NCBI GenBank assembly: GCA_934256705.1
Contig: CAKQPF010000077.1
Span: forward strand, 1 to 13,479
Reading direction: 5' to 3'
Source: an uncultured Prevotella sp.
Lineage (GTDB): Bacteria; Bacteroidota; Bacteroidia; Bacteroidales; Bacteroidaceae
Length of the DNA: 13,479 bases
The translations under genes and the position numbers were made by a program. Shown here piece after piece: positions 1-6,689 of this stretch. The notes beneath the pieces are model-generated. The model did not search any database. It worked only from the letters and a program-made list of their open reading frames with translations, and was not told where the DNA came from. Within the stretch, counting starts at the first letter, position 1; every line of letters starts with the position of its first letter.

Positions 1-77
1 ACAGTAACGCAAATTGAAATTGCTAACTGGCTGATACTGCAAGAGAAACGGTTTGGCTATGTTAAACTTGGGTTAAA
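1..77. repeat. Terminal inverted repeat, left copy
   Basis: Bases 2-77 are an exact reverse complement of 13404-13479 at the other end of the window. On the minus strand the segment starts TTTAACCCAAGTTTAACATA and runs out of the window. Identity stops sharply at base 77: the left copy abuts a R5-type TTCATTCTTCA tract, the right copy abuts transposase coding sequence. A shared edge next to two unrelated flanks is what the end of an insertion sequence looks like. No transposase for it is inside the window, so the assignment is inference. An exact 76-bp overlap at contig ends can also come from an assembly graph entering the same repeat node twice. Confidence 0.75.
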
Positions 78-232
78 TGAAGAATGAAGAGTGAAGAATG
101 CGGATTACGTTCTTCGGCTTGAGTTCCCCAATTGCGTCAGCGCGATTTTTCACTCTTCACTTTTCACTAAAGAAGAAAGAAGAACGTAACTCCCATTCTT
201 CATTCTTCATTCTTCACTCTTCATTTTCCAAA
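78..232. repeat. R5 repeat, inverted TTCACT/TTCATT tract
   Basis: Low-complexity runs of GAAGAATGAAGAGTGAAG on the left are matched by the reverse complement (CATTCTTCATTCTTCA) on the right, and the inner arms carry TTACGTTCTTC and GAAGAACGTAA. The whole block can fold into one imperfect hairpin. The core GCGTCAGCGCGATTTTTCAC followed by TTCACTTTTCACTAAAGAAG is also found near 6575-6640 and, in both orientations, at 10768-10978. It carries no plausible gene. Confidence 0.7.
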
Positions 233-281
233 ATGTGTGCGCCAACAAGAAAGTGTAAGGAAATGGTAAAATAGTACATGG

Positions 282-320
282 AAAATCGTAAAAATGACAA
301 GTTTTTACGATTTTACCCTT
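282..320. terminator. Perfect 13-bp inverted repeat, possible bidirectional terminator
   Basis: AAAATCGTAAAAA (282-294) and TTTTTACGATTTT (302-314) are perfect complements around a 7-nt loop, and a T run follows (ACCCTTTTTTGCG). The weak A/T stem with flanking T run fits an intrinsic terminator, possibly of a gene lost or lying outside the window. An operator role is the alternative. No gene ends just upstream here. Confidence 0.4.
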
Positions 321-381
321 TTTTGCGTCAATTTTCCACTATCTTTTGCGTATTTTCCACCTATATTATTTCTGAAATATA

Positions 382-389
382 TAATTTTG
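382..389 (+). promoter_or_regulatory. Possible -7 box for the surface-protein operon
   Basis: TAATTTTG fits the Bacteroidota -7 consensus TAnnTTTG and is followed by C as usual. No clear TTG/TTTG was found 19-21 nt upstream, so this is a weak call. If used, it would give a leader of roughly 400 nt before the ATG at 802. Confidence 0.35.
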
Positions 390-426
390 CATCCCGTTAA
401 GACCACGCTTTTTAGGGATAACGAAA

Positions 427-801
427 ATGAAACTAAGATTCGCTGGTCCGACAACAACAATGATAAAGCAAACTGCAAATCAAACTAATGGGGAACAGCA
501 ACAGGTAAAAAGGAAAAACTGACGAAACGGAAAACCTGACGAAACGGAAAACCTGCAACCGAATGCGACAGTCCCAAACTGACAGTCCAATAAAAGAAGA
601 CAAGGACGAAAACAAAGGTAGAAGAGATACGGAAAACGTAAAACGGAAAGGGGAACCCACCTCCAAATGCGACTACGCCATTCTTCACTTTGGAATAAAC
701 AAAGTCACCGTGTCGGGCGCGTCATCGCCCGAATAACTTCGATAAAAAAAACTATTGCTGTCCGATAAAAAAAAACTAACAAAAAAAAATCATAGACGAA
801 C
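427..801 (+). promoter_or_regulatory. Long leader with tandem repeat, hairpin and A-tracts
   Basis: This 5' region of the surface-protein gene holds, in order: a 31-codon ATG-started ORF (427-522) with no recognisable product; two exact tandem copies of a 17-mer, CTGACGAAACGGAAAAC (519-535, 536-552); a 7-bp perfect hairpin TCGGGCG/CGCCCGA (713-719, 726-732); and two near-copies of CGATAAAAAAAACTA (740-754, 763-778) followed by A9 (781-789). A-rich DNA just before the start codon is typical of well-translated Bacteroidota genes, which rarely use a strong Shine-Dalgarno. The A8-A9 runs could vary in length by slippage. No regulatory role can be proven from the sequence. Confidence 0.45.
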
Positions 802-3800
802 ATGGCAAAGAAAGCATTTGTCTCAGCAGCATTACTCCTTTCTTCATGCGCTTTGGCATGGGGACAGACGAAGTACAATGTAACCTACACTCCTGAGAAC
901 TCTCAGCAGAACATGGCCACCATCACCAAGAGTGAAAACGGTGGAAGGACCTTGTCTGAAGTAATCACAGAAATCAACGCAAAGCAAATCAACAATTACG
1001 GAATCAAGAAGGTGAAGATAGTAGGCGACATCACATCTGATGCCGGTGCTCTCTCTGCCATCACCTGCACCACCATTGACCTCTCCGAAGCTACTCTCAC
1101 GTCATTCAAGAATGATAACGTGAAATACGTCGTTCTCCCTAACGGATGGAGCAAGGAGCAGGTAAATGCCACTGCACAGGCAATAGGCATCAACTTTGAG
1201 TCTGCCGCTTCAGCAATGACAATGATAGTAAACGTGCCTGTCAGACACTATTATGATGGTGAAACCGAAATAACCGACACCACCATAGTAAAAACTGATA
1301 TTGAAGGCAACTATTACTATGTCAAGACCATTTCAAAAGATGCAGCTGTCACAGCTGTAGCTGGCTACCCTAAAACAAAATACGCATATACATACGGAAG
1401 CGTAGAATATGAAATAGATGAGAGTTACGTCACAAAAGCTGACGACGGCACTGCTACCATTACATCATTCAGCATCCCATTGAAGCAGGAATTGGTATGG
1501 TACAAGCAGGACGGTACCACAAAACTCGAATCATGGGCTATCCATGATAAATCCGGAGAAGAAGGTAAATGGTATTGGGATAATAATGTGGAATATCAAG
1601 CCAAATCAGAACCTGCATATACATACACTTACAACTGGAATCCAAAGACTTACGAAGGAGAGGTAACCACCAATTCTGACGGTACATACTCTGGAACTAT
1701 CACTCTTGATTCCGAGCAGACAGTAAAGAAAACCACACTCTACCGCTACGAGTACGAGGATTTCGATGGCCAAAAGCAATATTTTGACCAGGAGTCAGAA
1801 TACACTGCATCCACAAAGACCCTCTACAAAAATGTAGATACCGAGTTGACATCTAAGTATATAAACGAGAATGTCAACAAAGGTGTCAGTCTCACTGCCT
1901 ACGTCAAAGTGCCTGGTACGCTTGTTTATTCCGTTCTCAATATGAGTCAGCTGGAATCTGAATATTATGACTGGTTTGGAAATGGTATATGGTATGTGGA
2001 CCAGACGAACAACAACTACAAATACGATTACAAAGCACAGAAAGTCAAGAAATTGACCCTCTCTGGAAATCTCAATGCCATTGACCTCAACGGAAGCCAG
2101 TCTATAGTATCTGAAGATGGTCACTATGTGACATCCGACGGTAAAAACTATGGCGCATTGCCTTTCTGTTCTCCTGATACTCTTGACCTCTCCAGTGCCA
2201 TCTTTGATGTAGCTCACCCTGAGGATATGACTATTTCAAAATTCTTCCCTACTCTCAAAAGCGTGCTTCTGCCTACAGACAAGAGCCAGAAGGTCATTCC
2301 TGCCGACTGCTTCAACAACATGTACCTCACAGAGCTGATGATTCCTTCCCACTATGAGGTAATCTGCGAAAGAGCGTTCAGCACATCACATACGCTCAGT
2401 CATATCTATGTCAAGGATTGCGAGACAGACTCTATATACGACCACGGTGATTTCACCATCACCCTCCCTGAATCGCTCAAGGAAATCAGAAGTGAAGGTG
2501 TGGAATCATTTGACAAAGCCACATTCTCTGGAAATGCCCTTGAGAAGGTCACTGATGTCTATGTCATGTCTGATCCAGCTCCTAAATGCGGAAAGTATGC
2601 CTTCAATGCTGCCATTACATACGGTAACAACGGTTTCGCAGGAAACTGGGCGCACCCAATCTGTCGAGAAAACTATATCAACGGTGAAAAGGTGATTGCA
2701 GTGCTGCATTATCCTTCCACTACAAAATATAATGGTGAAGACAAAAAATATACCGATGTCACACGTGTATATACTCTCAATGACGAGACCGGTATGGTGG
2801 ACGGTAACGGTGAACTGAAAGTATGGCCACGCCACTCAGAGTTTGTCCGCTCTTTCCAGCAAGCCAAGATAGGTCACATCTGGACTGACTGGCAGATATA
2901 TGCCAATGAGGGTGACACTGAGGTGATAATAGACAACTCCAACGGACAATACACAGTGGCTAATCCTACTGGTTACGTTAGGGATTACCAGGGCTGGCAT
3001 GAGTTCGTGCTCTCAGAGACTTACATCACCAAACCATACAATCCGCAGGTGCATTACGAGAAATTCGACCAGTATGACTGGTACACCATCTGCGTACCTT
3101 ATAACATCACTAAGTCCATGCTCCTCTCTGCATTCGGAGTAAACAAAGAGGCTAAATACAAGAATAAGGTGAAGATGTTTGGTGACACAGATTACCAAGA
3201 CGTAGCATCTGTAGATGGAGTAGGCAGCGACGGATGGCTTTATCCTGACGTGAGATCTCTCATACAGGTAAAGCGTTCCTACAAGAACCTCAAGGTGACA
3301 CTCTGCCTCAGTGAAAAACTGTTCACCCCAGAGCGTTGTCAGGAAATAACTATCCCTGAGAATGGTCAAGGATATAAATACACTGATTTGACAGATGACG
3401 ACCCTGTCATCCTCAAGGCTGGCATGCCATACCTCATCCGTCCATTTGTGCCTGTAGATACACATATCAAGAACATCGGCGCTTACCTCTGTGCATACGT
3501 TTCACAGTTCAAGAAGATCAAGCCAATACTGTTCAAGGCAATAGATGGCTCTGAAAAGGAATATGCCGTACCGTATGAAAGAGGTGTCGAGACCCATGCC
3601 CTCAAACTTGATGCATCTACCGAGAGCGAAAGGGTATATGTTATGAAGGATGACGGCAGTGCCTGCAAATACAATTTCGTAGGTTCATACGTTGACCGCT
3701 GCATTCCTCAGTACGGCTACTATCTCGGTAAGGAAAAGGGTACTGGCAAACACAAGTTCTTCCGCACCACCAAGACCACAACAAAGTGGAACCGCTACTC

Positions 3801-4143
3801 TTCCATAATCAGTGGTATGTCAACTCCAGACTATGTAGATAATGGAGCTGAAACAGCAAAAGACATCAAGAACATCGAGCTTCAGTTTAATGGTCTCACC
3901 GACGACCTCGTGATGCTGCAAGACGAGATTCCTAACAATACCAGTGCAGGGGCCAAGAAGATGTCAATAGCATTCGATGACAGCGGTGTCAACGACCTCC
4001 CTACCAGCATCGACGCAATCGACGTGGAGATAGCACTGCCTGAGAACAGCCGCATCTACACCATCAACGGTACTCGCGTGGCTGGCGACAGACTCCAGAA
4101 AGGCATCTATATCAAGGATGGCAAGAAGATAGTGGTAAAATAA
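802..4143 (+). CDS. Large secreted BspA-like surface protein with C-terminal sorting-type tail
   Basis: A 1113-aa exported protein, probably cell-surface. Residues 1-22 form a signal peptide (MAKK, then a hydrophobic AFVSAALLL core); cleavage could be at AWG|Q by signal peptidase I, or at the lipobox-like LSSC16. Residues ~149-413 are very rich in Tyr, Thr, Asp and Glu. From about 414 to 540 there are leucine-rich BspA-type strands (KKLTLSGNL, DTLDLSSAI, CFNNMYLTELMIP, CERAFSTS). A region with WYTICVPYNIT (near 757) and KAGMPYLIRP (near 873) recalls modules common in Prevotella surface proteins. The last ~45 residues (RIYTINGTRV...KGIYIKDGKKIVVK) match the tail often seen on Prevotella exported proteins and resemble type IX secretion sorting domains. 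It is followed 31 nt later by the small peptide gene. Substrate or ligand unknown; the type IX route is inference. Confidence 0.85.
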   Translation: MAKKAFVSAALLLSSCALAWGQTKYNVTYTPENSQQNMATITKSENGGRTLSEVITEINAKQINNYGIKKVKIVGDITSDAGALSAITCTTIDLSEATLTSFKNDNVKYVVLPNGWSKEQVNATAQAIGINFESAASAMTMIVNVPVRHYYDGETEITDTTIVKTDIEGNYYYVKTISKDAAVTAVAGYPKTKYAYTYGSVEYEIDESYVTKADDGTATITSFSIPLKQELVWYKQDGTTKLESWAIHDKSGEEGKWYWDNNVEYQAKSEPAYTYTYNWNPKTYEGEVTTNSDGTYSGTITLDSEQTVKKTTLYRYEYEDFDGQKQYFDQESEYTASTKTLYKNVDTELTSKYINENVNKGVSLTAYVKVPGTLVYSVLNMSQLESEYYDWFGNGIWYVDQTNNNYKYDYKAQKVKKLTLSGNLNAIDLNGSQSIVSEDGHYVTSDGKNYGALPFCSPDTLDLSSAIFDVAHPEDMTISKFFPTLKSVLLPTDKSQKVIPADCFNNMYLTELMIPSHYEVICERAFSTSHTLSHIYVKDCETDSIYDHGDFTITLPESLKEIRSEGVESFDKATFSGNALEKVTDVYVMSDPAPKCGKYAFNAAITYGNNGFAGNWAHPICRENYINGEKVIAVLHYPSTTKYNGEDKKYTDVTRVYTLNDETGMVDGNGELKVWPRHSEFVRSFQQAKIGHIWTDWQIYANEGDTEVIIDNSNGQYTVANPTGYVRDYQGWHEFVLSETYITKPYNPQVHYEKFDQYDWYTICVPYNITKSMLLSAFGVNKEAKYKNKVKMFGDTDYQDVASVDGVGSDGWLYPDVRSLIQVKRSYKNLKVTLCLSEKLFTPERCQEITIPENGQGYKYTDLTDDDPVILKAGMPYLIRPFVPVDTHIKNIGAYLCAYVSQFKKIKPILFKAIDGSEKEYAVPYERGVETHALKLDASTESERVYVMKDDGSACKYNFVGSYVDRCIPQYGYYLGKEKGTGKHKFFRTTKTTTKWNRYSSIISGMSTPDYVDNGAETAKDIKNIELQFNGLTDDLVMLQDEIPNNTSAGAKKMSIAFDDSGVNDLPTSIDAIDVEIALPENSRIYTINGTRVAGDRLQKGIYIKDGKKIVVK

Positions 4144-4174
4144 AAATTACTTGAACTGTAACAATACAGAGAAA

Positions 4175-4387
4175 ATGAAAAAAGCATATATCATTCCGGA
4201 AATACAAATATATGATGCTGACGCAGAGGAAATTCTTGCTGGTTCTCCCCAAAAACCAACGTCGGAGGTAGAAGGTCCTGGTACGCCAGAATCCGGTGGA
4301 GGCGATGAAAATGAAAGCGGAGACGGCTCACTTGCCAAGCCAGGCGACTTCTTCTGCGACAACTTCGAGTACGACTTCGACTTCTAA
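4175..4387 (+). CDS. Small acidic peptide, MKK-P-LAGS type
   Basis: A 70-aa ORF starting MKKAYIIPEIQIYDADAEEI. I chose the ATG at 4175 over an in-frame TTG at 4151 because an MKK start followed by xxxP is the usual beginning of these Bacteroidales small proteins. It has no signal peptide or membrane segment. After the LAGS motif (residues 22-25) it becomes Pro/Gly/Ser/Glu-rich with an SGGGDENESGDG stretch, and it ends in an aromatic, acidic tail with one Cys (DFFCDNFEYDFDF). It sits 31 nt after the surface-protein stop and before a strong terminator, so the two are probably co-transcribed. From memory, short proteins of this pattern recur near exported proteins in Prevotella and Bacteroides; I know of no established function. 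A peptide precursor or a chaperone-like partner are guesses. Confidence 0.7.
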   Translation: MKKAYIIPEIQIYDADAEEILAGSPQKPTSEVEGPGTPESGGGDENESGDGSLAKPGDFFCDNFEYDFDF

Positions 4388-4413
4388 GAAATAAACTAAT
4401 AATAATAAACGAG

Positions 4414-4456
4414 AAAAGAGCCCTTCCGCACTATGCCGTGGAGGGGCTCTTTTATA
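4414..4456 (+). terminator. Intrinsic terminator of the surface-protein operon
   Basis: AAAAGAGCCCTTCC pairs with GGAGGGGCTCTTTT through a 14-bp stem with a single G-U pair, a short loop and a terminal T run. It lies 27 nt after the peptide stop codon. The A-run on the 5' side means it could also stop transcription coming from the opposite direction. Confidence 0.9.
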
Positions 4457-4469
4457 TAATTCATAATTT

Positions 4470-4566
4470 GGTACTGTCTTCCAGACAGTTCCTTTCTTCT
4501 GTGTTATAAATCCCGAGACTTCGTCCCGGGTTACTCTCGCTTCGCTCGGTATTGCCTTCCAGGCAA
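4470..4566. repeat. R1 hairpin-chain repeat, copy 1
   Basis: First of four ~96-bp copies (others at 6417, 9407 and 11847). In order: CTGTCT-TCC-AGACAG hairpin; CCCGAGAC-TTC-GTCCCGGG hairpin; CTCTCGCTTCGCTCGG, whose complement contains GCGAAGC; and TTGCCT-TCC-AGGCAA hairpin. Read on the minus strand all loops are GGA or GAA, and the A-C mismatch in the second stem becomes a G-T/G-U pair, so the minus strand is the better folder. It lies downstream of the minus-strand toxin remnant. Confidence 0.85.
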
Positions 4567-4569
4567 ATC

Positions 4570-4666
4570 TTATCCGTTAGATCCGTTGGATCCGTGGTCG
4601 AATGAAAACCTCTGAGGTCATGTGTTTTTTTTTCTCGAACACGGATCTGGCGGATTGAACGGATGT
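4570..4666. repeat. Short inverted repeat built from CGGAT motifs
   Basis: ATCCGTTAGATCCGTTGGAT (from 4570) and the complement of the block ending near 4664 (ACACGGATCTGGCGGATTGA, 4639-4658) form an imperfect hairpin about 97 bp long. Its right half recurs at 6384-6414, just before R1 copy 2, and its CACGGAT words are shared with the ends of R2. It ends about 4 nt from the TAA of the minus-strand toxin remnant. Confidence 0.6.
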
Positions 4667-4670
4667 GGGT

Positions 4671-5049
4671 TTACCATTCTATTTCTCTGAATCTATTCTG
4701 CAATTCCGTGAGCCTTTCGATGATGTGTTCGTATGAAGGGGCATCTTTATATATGAATCCGTATTTCATCTGCTCATAGTCGTTGCGAAGCACTTCTTCT
4801 ATCTCTGCTGGCGGTACGAACGAGATTGTCTCTGGATTATGCTTTCCGTAATCAAGACCACTCCAGGCAGTAAATGCCTTGCGGTGGGCTACTATCTCAT
4901 TATACATCACCTGATTATTCATGGCCTCTGAGGCAAATGGCTTATCCATCATCTTTTCAATGTCATACATGTGGCGAGTAAGGCGCTCTGTATGCGAACA
5001 GCCACCTGGTCTGCCGTTCCTCTTTCGTCAGGTTAGTCCACGCTTTCAT
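4671..5049 (-). pseudogene. AbiEii-like toxin remnant, internally deleted
   Basis: The ATG overlaps the antitoxin stop in TGATG, the coupling expected of an AbiEi/AbiEii pair. The first frame reads MKAWTNLTKEERQ, like the N-terminus of AbiEii-type nucleotidyltransferase toxins of Bacteroidota, but after 28 codons it stops (TGA at 4963-4965). The C-terminal part lies in another frame: SHTERLTRHMYDIEKMMDKP followed by about 90 residues to the stop at 4671. That is the family's C-terminal region as I remember it. The nucleotidyltransferase core (GGTS/D-x-D type motifs) is absent, so most of a ~280-330-aa protein has been removed by an out-of-frame deletion. The 99-aa ORF from 4970 could still be translated but cannot be a transferase. 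Family assignment is from memory. Confidence 0.65.
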
Positions 5050-5639
5050 CATATAGAGAGTTTTTTTCTTATCCAACCAGGGGCTACGTTGTAATCATTA
5101 CGTATAGCATCCTTGTCTTCACATTTGTCTATAGCATTCTTTATCATGTCAATATGCTGTTCCGTGACGTTTGCTTCACCGATTTCCTTCATGGCACATA
5201 CCACAAGCGGAAAGACATCAGTCTGGTAGGCGAAGTTTCTTGGAGCACAGCGTTTGAACACTATTGTCCTGTTGCCTATCTTTATTTCCCTTGCCGTGGC
5301 ATCTGTCAGATAGACTGCATTCATAGTCACCTGGGTGGATAAGCCAAGCTTGTTCAAGGCTGTCAGACCCGATGGTATGATGCGTGCTTTATCCTTTTGC
5401 GCAATGGCTGCTGCTATTTCGTCGATGCTCGGTTTCAATATGCCGAAGCGGTTTCGCTTAGGGTAAAGGTAAAGGCCTTGGGACAATCTGACAAGCAATC
5501 CTTCTTCTGCCAGACGAGACAAGGCACGGGTCACCAACCCGTCGTTGTTCAGGTCGGCGAAGTCACGAACCATATACAGGGTATTCTCGCCCTGCCGTTC
5601 TATTCGTTCTCTTATTTGCTTGGTCAGTACGTTAGACAT
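5049..5639 (-). CDS. AbiEi-like (DUF6088-type) antitoxin and autorepressor
   Basis: A 196-aa protein. The N-terminal ~60 residues form a winged helix-turn-helix (Lys-rich start, MVRDFADL, ALSRLAEEGLLVRLSQGLYLYPK), and the rest resembles the DUF6088/AbiEi antitoxin body (IIPSGLTALNKLGLSTQ, VYLTDATAREIKIGNRTIVF). Such proteins counter an AbiEii-type nucleotidyltransferase toxin and repress their own promoter. Here the partner gene behind it is a deletion remnant. A good promoter and a 41-bp palindrome lie directly upstream. The reading frame is intact and of normal length, so it may still repress or act on a related toxin elsewhere. Confident about the winged-helix antitoxin class, less about the exact subfamily. 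Confidence 0.8.
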   Translation of the reverse strand: MSNVLTKQIRERIERQGENTLYMVRDFADLNNDGLVTRALSRLAEEGLLVRLSQGLYLYPKRNRFGILKPSIDEIAAAIAQKDKARIIPSGLTALNKLGLSTQVTMNAVYLTDATAREIKIGNRTIVFKRCAPRNFAYQTDVFPLVVCAMKEIGEANVTEQHIDMIKNAIDKCEDKDAIRNDYNVAPGWIRKKLSI

Positions 5640-5666
5640 GATTTATATGATTATATATATATGGTG

Positions 5667-5697
5667 CAAATTTACTGATTATCTCTGAAATAAACAA
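5667..5697 (-). promoter_or_regulatory. Promoter of the antitoxin gene
   Basis: On the minus strand TAAATTTG (5674-5667) matches the TAnnTTTG -7 box and TTG (5697-5695) lies 20 nt upstream. The predicted start site gives a leader of about 20 nt. The -33 TTG overlaps the edge of the palindrome at 5696-5736. Confidence 0.7.
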
Positions 5698-5736
5698 TAT
5701 TTGTCCGAAAAACTTAAAGTTTTTCGGACAAATATT
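5696..5736. promoter_or_regulatory. 41-bp perfect palindrome, likely antitoxin operator
   Basis: AATATTTGTCCGAAAAACTT, one central A, then its exact complement: 20-bp arms with no mismatch. It begins at the -33 box of the antitoxin promoter. Antitoxins of the AbiEi type are known to bind inverted repeats at their own promoter, so an operator is the natural reading. It could also act as a terminator for transcripts approaching from the right. Confidence 0.7.
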
Positions 5737-5774
5737 TGTATTTCCGCATTCGTTCATGCCAACAAGACACCTTA

Positions 5775-5891
5775 AGACCCCCTCTTATCCCCCTGTGAGG
5801 GGGAGGCTATATACAGAGACCTCCCTTGAGGAATGAACTCAAGCGTAAAATGTATCTGGCCTCCCCCTTACAGGGGGATAAGAGGGGGTCT
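5775..5891 (+). repeat. R3 MITE-like element, copy 1
   Basis: A 117-bp element starting AGACCCCCTCTTATCCCCCT and ending in its near-exact complement, with ~33-bp terminal inverted repeats. The interior (ACAGAGACCTCCCTTGAGGA...) matches the interior of 9606-9721 in reverse orientation, so the two are one element inserted both ways. It is too short to code for anything. No target-site duplication was clear. Confidence 0.8.
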
Positions 5892-6199
5892 CATAATGCT
5901 CAAGAGCCTTCGGTCTCTTTCGCCCACGCTCAAAAATGAAACACGGATAGCACTGATGCGACGGATTTTATCTTTTCACGGATTCTTTCTGTCTTTTGGA
6001 TCTGAATCGGATTTTCTTGCGCCTATCGGCGCGGGATTTCTCCAGTTGGGGAAAATCTGTCAAAATCAATGCGCCCGACAGGCGCACACAATCCTAAAGC
6101 ATCAAATAAAACATCCGTGAAAGAACAGATCCGTCGCATCAGTGCTATCCGTGTTCCTTTGAACCCTTGTGGTCGTCGCAAAGCGATGAACACAAGAAA
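5892..6199 (+). repeat. R2 repeat, copy 1, with 45-bp terminal inverted repeats inside
   Basis: About 300 bp nearly repeated at 12051-12342. The core (5940-6155) begins AACACGGATAGCACTGATGC and ends with its complement, giving imperfect ~45-bp inverted repeats. Inside are GC hairpins (GCGCC-TATC-GGCGC; TGCGCC-CGACA-GGCGCA). Outside are an AAGAGCC-TTCG type hairpin on the left and a CTTGTG...CACAAG hairpin on the right. Short ORFs overlapping it are composed of repeat sequence and are not credible genes. Confidence 0.8.
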
Positions 6200-6203
6200 A
6201 TAT

Positions 6204-6285
6204 AAATATCAATGGATAAAAATATGGGGAAAAATAGATAATGATATATTTTTCTTATTTTTGTTTATTGATGTTTTATTGTATT
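6204..6285. repeat. R4 AT-rich hairpin, copy 1
   Basis: TATCAATGGATAAAAATA on the left faces TTATTTTTGTTTATTGATG on the right. The same outer word (TATCAATA then A/T-rich arms) is found at 8265-8330, 9330-9397, 11963-12015 and 12389-12492. The stretch from here to 6416 holds no credible gene, only this repeat and a partial CGGAT repeat (6384-6414). Confidence 0.6.
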
Positions 6286-6416
6286 CAAGACATTACAAAA
6301 ACTGCGGAAAAGCCTTATCTGTGATGTTAAAAAACTGCGGAAATTCTGTTTTATCTTAATTTTATTATTCGTAATTCATTTTTTTCTCGAACACGGATCT
6401 GGCGGATTGAACGGTT

Positions 6417-6512
6417 GGTACTGTCTTCCAGACAGCTACTCTCTTCTGTGTTATAATCCCGAGACTTCGTCCCGGGTTACTCTCGCTTCGCTCGGTATTG
6501 CCTTCCAGGCAA
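6417..6512. repeat. R1 hairpin-chain repeat, copy 2
   Basis: Same hairpin order as at 4470-4566, including the CCCGAGAC-TTC-GTCCCGGG stem and the TTGCCT-TCC-AGGCAA end. It is downstream of the minus-strand ATPase gene, separated from it by R5. Confidence 0.85.
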
Positions 6513-6515
6513 ATC

Positions 6516-6689
6516 TTAGTGAAAAGTGAAAAGTGAAAAATCGCCTACCGGGTATTGCGACTAAGCAAATATTCTACTGCGTCAGCACGATTTTTCACTT
6601 TTCACTCTTCACTTTTCACTCTTCACTTTTCACTAAAGAAGTGTAACTCCCATTCTTCACTCTTCACTCTTCATTCTTCATTTCAGAAG
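6516..6689. repeat. R5 repeat, copy 2, running into the ATPase stop codon
   Basis: AGTGAAAAGTGAAAAATCGC on the left faces GCACGATTTTTCACTTTTCA and a long TTCACTCTTCA run on the right. The run continues to the end of the ATPase gene: the TGA stop (6680-6678) is written in the repeat sequence itself. Confidence 0.7.

Noticed and set aside
433..688. Two overlapping minus-strand ORFs of 77 and 67 aa in the leader
   Set aside because: Both are Phe/Ser-rich translations of an A-rich low-complexity region, have no promoter, and lie antisense to the long leader.
5833..6359. Plus-strand ORFs of 95-96 aa
   Set aside because: They run across R3, R2 and R4 and are repeat DNA read in frame. The second R2 copy at 12051 does not preserve the same frames.
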